From positions 1 through 37,622 of the forward strand of contig CYKH01000729.1 in NCBI GenBank assembly GCA_001460835.1: 37,622 nucleotides of DNA. The letters are read 5' to 3'. A program made the translations under genes and the position numbers. This stretch comes from Bodo saltans (Eukaryota; Euglenozoa; Kinetoplastea; Eubodonida; Bodonidae). The notes under the pieces were generated by a model that had not been told where the DNA came from, searched no databases, and worked only from the letters and a program-made list of their open reading frames with translations. Below, piece after piece: positions 34,416 through 37,622 of the stretch; within the stretch, counting starts at the first letter, position 1; each line of letters opens with the position of its first letter.

Positions 34416-37400
34416 ATGTCAACCCACTCGCAAGCTCCGCTCAACACCAGCACCCAGCTTGCCTCAGTGGTTCGTGTTCCTCCGTCTGCTGCCGCTTCAC
34501 CCTCCGCCGCGCCTTCGCCCAGGCGAACGTCACAAGAAGATGAGGGCGATCCAAGTGAATATGATGCTGAATACAAACTACCTCCCGTCATAGTTGGAGA
34601 CGCTAGTGAACTCGAAGAAATTTTATCGACCTCAAGGAAGAAGCCAAATAACAGCAGCCTGAGCGACGGCGATTTGGTCGGGGGGCTCATCCTAGAAAAC
34701 AATGATAGTGGTGATGTTGTAGAACGACGAAGGCTGATCCACTCAGATATTGTTCAAGAAGAGTTAGAGGGAGCTAAAAACAACACTATGACCCAGTCTT
34801 CCTCCTCTCTCCGCAATCAGAAGCGGCACCACGGCACGAAGCGATGCACCGTCACAATTCCGATGTGGTTTGGTTGCGCAGTCCTTTGCACCATTCTCGT
34901 TGGTGTCGTCGGATTTACTCCTTTTTTTGCTACGCAGTCAAACAATGAAATTGTTGTGGGTGCTGCCCGAGAGTCATACAACACAGCCGTTGGCAACACA
35001 GGTGTCAAGATATACTACAAGTTTATCAACGAGCTCATTACGCTTATTTTAGCATACAGCCAAGCAAACTTCAAGCCGTTTCAAATGACGTCCGTCAACT
35101 TCTCAAATCCGTTCTGGGATCGAGAGTGGCAGTTGTACTTTATTGGGGCAGCCGTTACCGTGCCCACCCGATACTTTTACTACATGGATCTTGCTACGGG
35201 CCATTTTACAGGACAATACCCCACTGGTCCAAACAGAACTGAGATGATGCGAATTGTAGGGAATGTCAATGATGTGAACTTTACCTTGTTCCGTCGCAAC
35301 ACCCTTCCTCCTCTCGAATTCCAGCCAGTGGGATCAGCGTCGCTGTTGTTCCCTCCTGCAGTAGCATTCAACGCATTCTTTGCGAAAAGTCAAGCAGCTG
35401 CTCTCGTCGCTCCAAGTCTCGATGTGCAGGGGGGAATGATGTATGGGTACGCGCGCTTTATCACTTCCCCGCTCACCACGCCACCCTACACAATTCCTGT
35501 CGGAGCTTTGCTTGAACTTTTGCCACTTCACGAAATGATTTCTGCCTCGGACACTGCGGTCACAAACGTTGCCCGCTTTAGCGGGGAGTCCGTCGTTCTT
35601 GACGACACCGGTGCTTTGGTGTCGTGCTCGCTTCCTGCACTAGCTGGGAACATCTTTGTTCCTGTTGGCACACCTGGAGCCATATGCACCACAATCGTGT
35701 ACAACAACGTCACCACCTCCAAATGTCGACACTCCCTTTCGACGCTTCGGCTTGTGTGGCCGCTGTTTGGTGCAGCACACGATGCATATTTTCTGCGCTC
35801 CAACGTCACCCTACCTGGTGCAGTCAATTTGAACGTCGCATTTCAATCGATGAATTTTAGTTACGTGACCTTTCAGTTTGAAGGTCAGGAGTACATGGTC
35901 TCGGCATCGTCTCCAAGCCTTGAGGCAGGATCTGGTTGGTGGGCTGCCGCTATTACACCCACTGCTCCCGTGTACGGGCCATACATCGCAAACAGGAAGC
36001 GCATCATATTAGTCGTTGCGTTGGTTTGTGCAGGTATGGCGCTGCTGGTCCTTGTCTTGACGTTTATTCTCATGCGTCCCCTAGGCGTGTTGATGAGCGA
36101 TATGATTGCCGCATTGCGGCTCCAGACGCAGAGTGATCGGTACGCAAAGACTCTGTCTAGAGCTTCTGGGCATCCACATCAGACAGGATCATCATCCTCT
36201 GTTACAATGTGCGATGGGTGGCGACTCCAAGTCAGCGAGCTTCACGACATTGGTCACGCCGTTGTCTGCCTTCATAAGCTGTTGGAAGAGGTTGCAACGA
36301 TGCTCCCACCCCCAGTCATTCTCATGATCCGCACCTCCTTGGCTCAGCGCACCACAGCCCACTACTTGTCTTCGAGCACCACGTCTTCAGAAGACGCGGG
36401 CACCATTGGATCCGGGAGCCTCTCGAGCAGTGATGCTCACGCACACCCTTCAGCCTTTGCCAGCATCGATTCTTCTCGTTCGTCAACACAGAGTAGATCG
36501 AACAAGACCAAACATGTCCACCCCCACGGCAGCAGCAGCAACAACAACCAGCACGGCATCCACCATGATCGCCAGGAGGACGAAAACGTTGTGCAAATGC
36601 TTGCGTGGTTCGAAGACTACTACCGCGTAAAGGGCTCCGTCCTCCCGCCGCCACTAGAGTACGCTGCGGCAGCACCGAAGGAAGTCCTTCAGTTAGATGA
36701 AGACGTCATTGAGGTCGTTGCCACAACACTGGAAGATATTCATCAAGTCGACGCCCCCATCAACATCGGCACGCTTGAAGTAACACAAGCAATAACGGAC
36801 AAATCATCCCCAGCCGATGATGTGGATGTTTCCCCGCCTGATCACCAGGCAGGTCTGGTGCCTCTGTCAAACCACGCTGTTGCTGCCAACAGTATCCTCA
36901 TGAACCCGACCGTTTCATTGCGACCGGCCCGTCGCCGTGGATTCTTCATGGCAGTGTCGCTAGTGGCGCTCAAATGCAGGCCTTCTCACTTTGCCGAGGC
37001 CATTGCGCCTCTTCTTTCACTTGTATGGCATCACGGCGGCGAGATCGAAATGATCGAGCGCAGCTTCATTCTGGCAACCTTTGGGTGCTACGTGGAAGGG
37101 GGAGATTCTGCTAGCCGGGCTGTGACGTGTGCGATCGCTATCGCTGAGCAGCGTGGGCGAATGAAACGATCGCTCAGCGTATCTAGAAATGATTGGGAGC
37201 ACGAAGAGGCTTCATTCGAAAGTGCTGCGAGGTGCACAATTGCCATCGACTGCGGGTGGTTCGAGACGTCAACATTTTCCTGTGTCCTCCCTGGTGGCCG
37301 CCTGATGCGCCGCCAGGTCGTTTCGTCGGTGGCGCGTGACGTTGCCGTGAAGATGCTCCCACTCGGCGAAGTGCTGAACGAGCGCCTGCTGATCACCGGT

Positions 37401-37622
37401 GATGCATTGCGTCACGTAGACCCAAAAACCTTTTTAGGTCGTGCTCCTTTGATTATGGACCACCTGCGATTTGATGTGAAAAGTTGGTCAAAGGTGTCGC
37501 GTAGGGGCTCTGTATTTATATTTTCAGTGCCGACGTTGATGACAATCACGTCAGCCTCAGAATTGCAGCAGCACACTGAACCCACTTCAATGCCACCAGC
37601 ATTGTCCGACAAGTTAAGCGAA
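34416..37622 (+). CDS. Receptor-like protein 2: extracellular sensor plus degenerate class III cyclase domain (3' end outside window)
   Basis: The ATG at 34416 opens a frame with no stop to the window end, 1069 codons. It repeats the design of receptor 1: an acidic, Ser-rich cytosolic N-terminus (1-149), membrane helix 1 (about 150-172), an ectodomain of about 355 residues with sequons, membrane helix 2 (about 529-552), a HAMP-like segment starting MRPLGVLMSDM, a lead-in VATMLPPPVILMI, a low-complexity linker (Ser/His/Asn-rich, about 650-720), and a cyclase-like domain from about 840. The latter reads GFFMAVSLVALKC, GGEIEMIERSFILATFGCY, CAIAIAEQRG, CTIAIDCGWFET. The metal aspartates are again absent: ERS occupies the place of the GD motif. 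Ectodomain ends share CRHS-x-STL-x-x-WP and V-x-FQF-x-G-x-x-Y with receptor 1. The gene is cut by the window edge. Confidence 0.75.
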   Translation, partial: MSTHSQAPLNTSTQLASVVRVPPSAAASPSAAPSPRRTSQEDEGDPSEYDAEYKLPPVIVGDASELEEILSTSRKKPNNSSLSDGDLVGGLILENNDSGDVVERRRLIHSDIVQEELEGAKNNTMTQSSSSLRNQKRHHGTKRCTVTIPMWFGCAVLCTILVGVVGFTPFFATQSNNEIVVGAARESYNTAVGNTGVKIYYKFINELITLILAYSQANFKPFQMTSVNFSNPFWDREWQLYFIGAAVTVPTRYFYYMDLATGHFTGQYPTGPNRTEMMRIVGNVNDVNFTLFRRNTLPPLEFQPVGSASLLFPPAVAFNAFFAKSQAAALVAPSLDVQGGMMYGYARFITSPLTTPPYTIPVGALLELLPLHEMISASDTAVTNVARFSGESVVLDDTGALVSCSLPALAGNIFVPVGTPGAICTTIVYNNVTTSKCRHSLSTLRLVWPLFGAAHDAYFLRSNVTLPGAVNLNVAFQSMNFSYVTFQFEGQEYMVSASSPSLEAGSGWWAAAITPTAPVYGPYIANRKRIILVVALVCAGMALLVLVLTFILMRPLGVLMSDMIAALRLQTQSDRYAKTLSRASGHPHQTGSSSSVTMCDGWRLQVSELHDIGHAVVCLHKLLEEVATMLPPPVILMIRTSLAQRTTAHYLSSSTTSSEDAGTIGSGSLSSSDAHAHPSAFASIDSSRSSTQSRSNKTKHVHPHGSSSNNNQHGIHHDRQEDENVVQMLAWFEDYYRVKGSVLPPPLEYAAAAPKEVLQLDEDVIEVVATTLEDIHQVDAPINIGTLEVTQAITDKSSPADDVDVSPPDHQAGLVPLSNHAVAANSILMNPTVSLRPARRRGFFMAVSLVALKCRPSHFAEAIAPLLSLVWHHGGEIEMIERSFILATFGCYVEGGDSASRAVTCAIAIAEQRGRMKRSLSVSRNDWEHEEASFESAARCTIAIDCGWFETSTFSCVLPGGRLMRRQVVSSVARDVAVKMLPLGEVLNERLLITGDALRHVDPKTFLGRAPLIMDHLRFDVKSWSKVSRRGSVFIFSVPTLMTITSASELQQHTEPTSMPPALSDKLSE

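Overview
The window looks like nuclear DNA of a kinetoplastid, most likely a free-living bodonid such as Bodo saltans. This is an inference from layout and gene content, not a database match. Every convincing gene reads on the + strand, the genes have no evident cis-introns, and they are separated by short T/C-rich spacers. Most spacers carry a pyrimidine tract followed by an AG and then the first in-frame ATG, as expected for polycistronic transcription resolved by spliced-leader trans-splicing. No tRNA, rRNA, CRISPR array or clear transposon was seen.

Layout. (1) 1-4583: two tandem paralogues of a large secreted or surface protein family, possibly glycosyltransferase-like. The first is cut by the window edge. 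They are mosaics: blocks of about 99% DNA identity, GC-rich, alternate with strongly diverged, GC-poorer sequence. (2) 4833-7264: a small polytopic membrane protein, a possible 62-residue membrane protein, and a glycerophosphocholine acyltransferase (GPC1 family). (3) 7452-11338: a protein with the fold order of a translational GTPase but no visible GTP-binding motifs, then a TAN1/THUMPD1-type THUMP protein (tRNA acetylation adaptor). (4) 11576-19503: a single-pass membrane protein, then a 2064-residue surface protein with a beta-helix-like ectodomain, a Ser/Thr/Pro-rich stalk and about seven C-terminal membrane segments. Its architecture recalls trypanosome DGF-1 proteins. (5) 19742-28596: a mitochondrial-type rRNA adenine dimethyltransferase, a single-pass membrane protein, a Nudix hydrolase of RppH/Ap4A-hydrolase type, a low-complexity protein interrupted at a T12 run, a small probable mitochondrial membrane protein, and a lipoate-protein ligase. 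(6) 29167-37622: two receptor-like proteins with an extracellular sensor region between two membrane helices and a C-terminal class III nucleotide-cyclase-like domain that appears to lack the metal-binding aspartates. A small probable mitochondrial protein lies between them, and the second receptor runs off the window.

Neighbouring genes do not form one pathway, as is usual in kinetoplastid clusters. Two themes recur. One is mitochondrial housekeeping: rRNA methylation, lipoylation and two small C-terminally anchored proteins. The other is an expanded cell surface: the mosaic paralogues, the giant protein, the single-pass proteins and the paired receptors. The most unusual observations are the mosaic paralogues with sharp GC boundaries, the inferred pseudo-GTPase, the paired inferred pseudo-cyclase receptors, and the T12-CAG inside a coding region.
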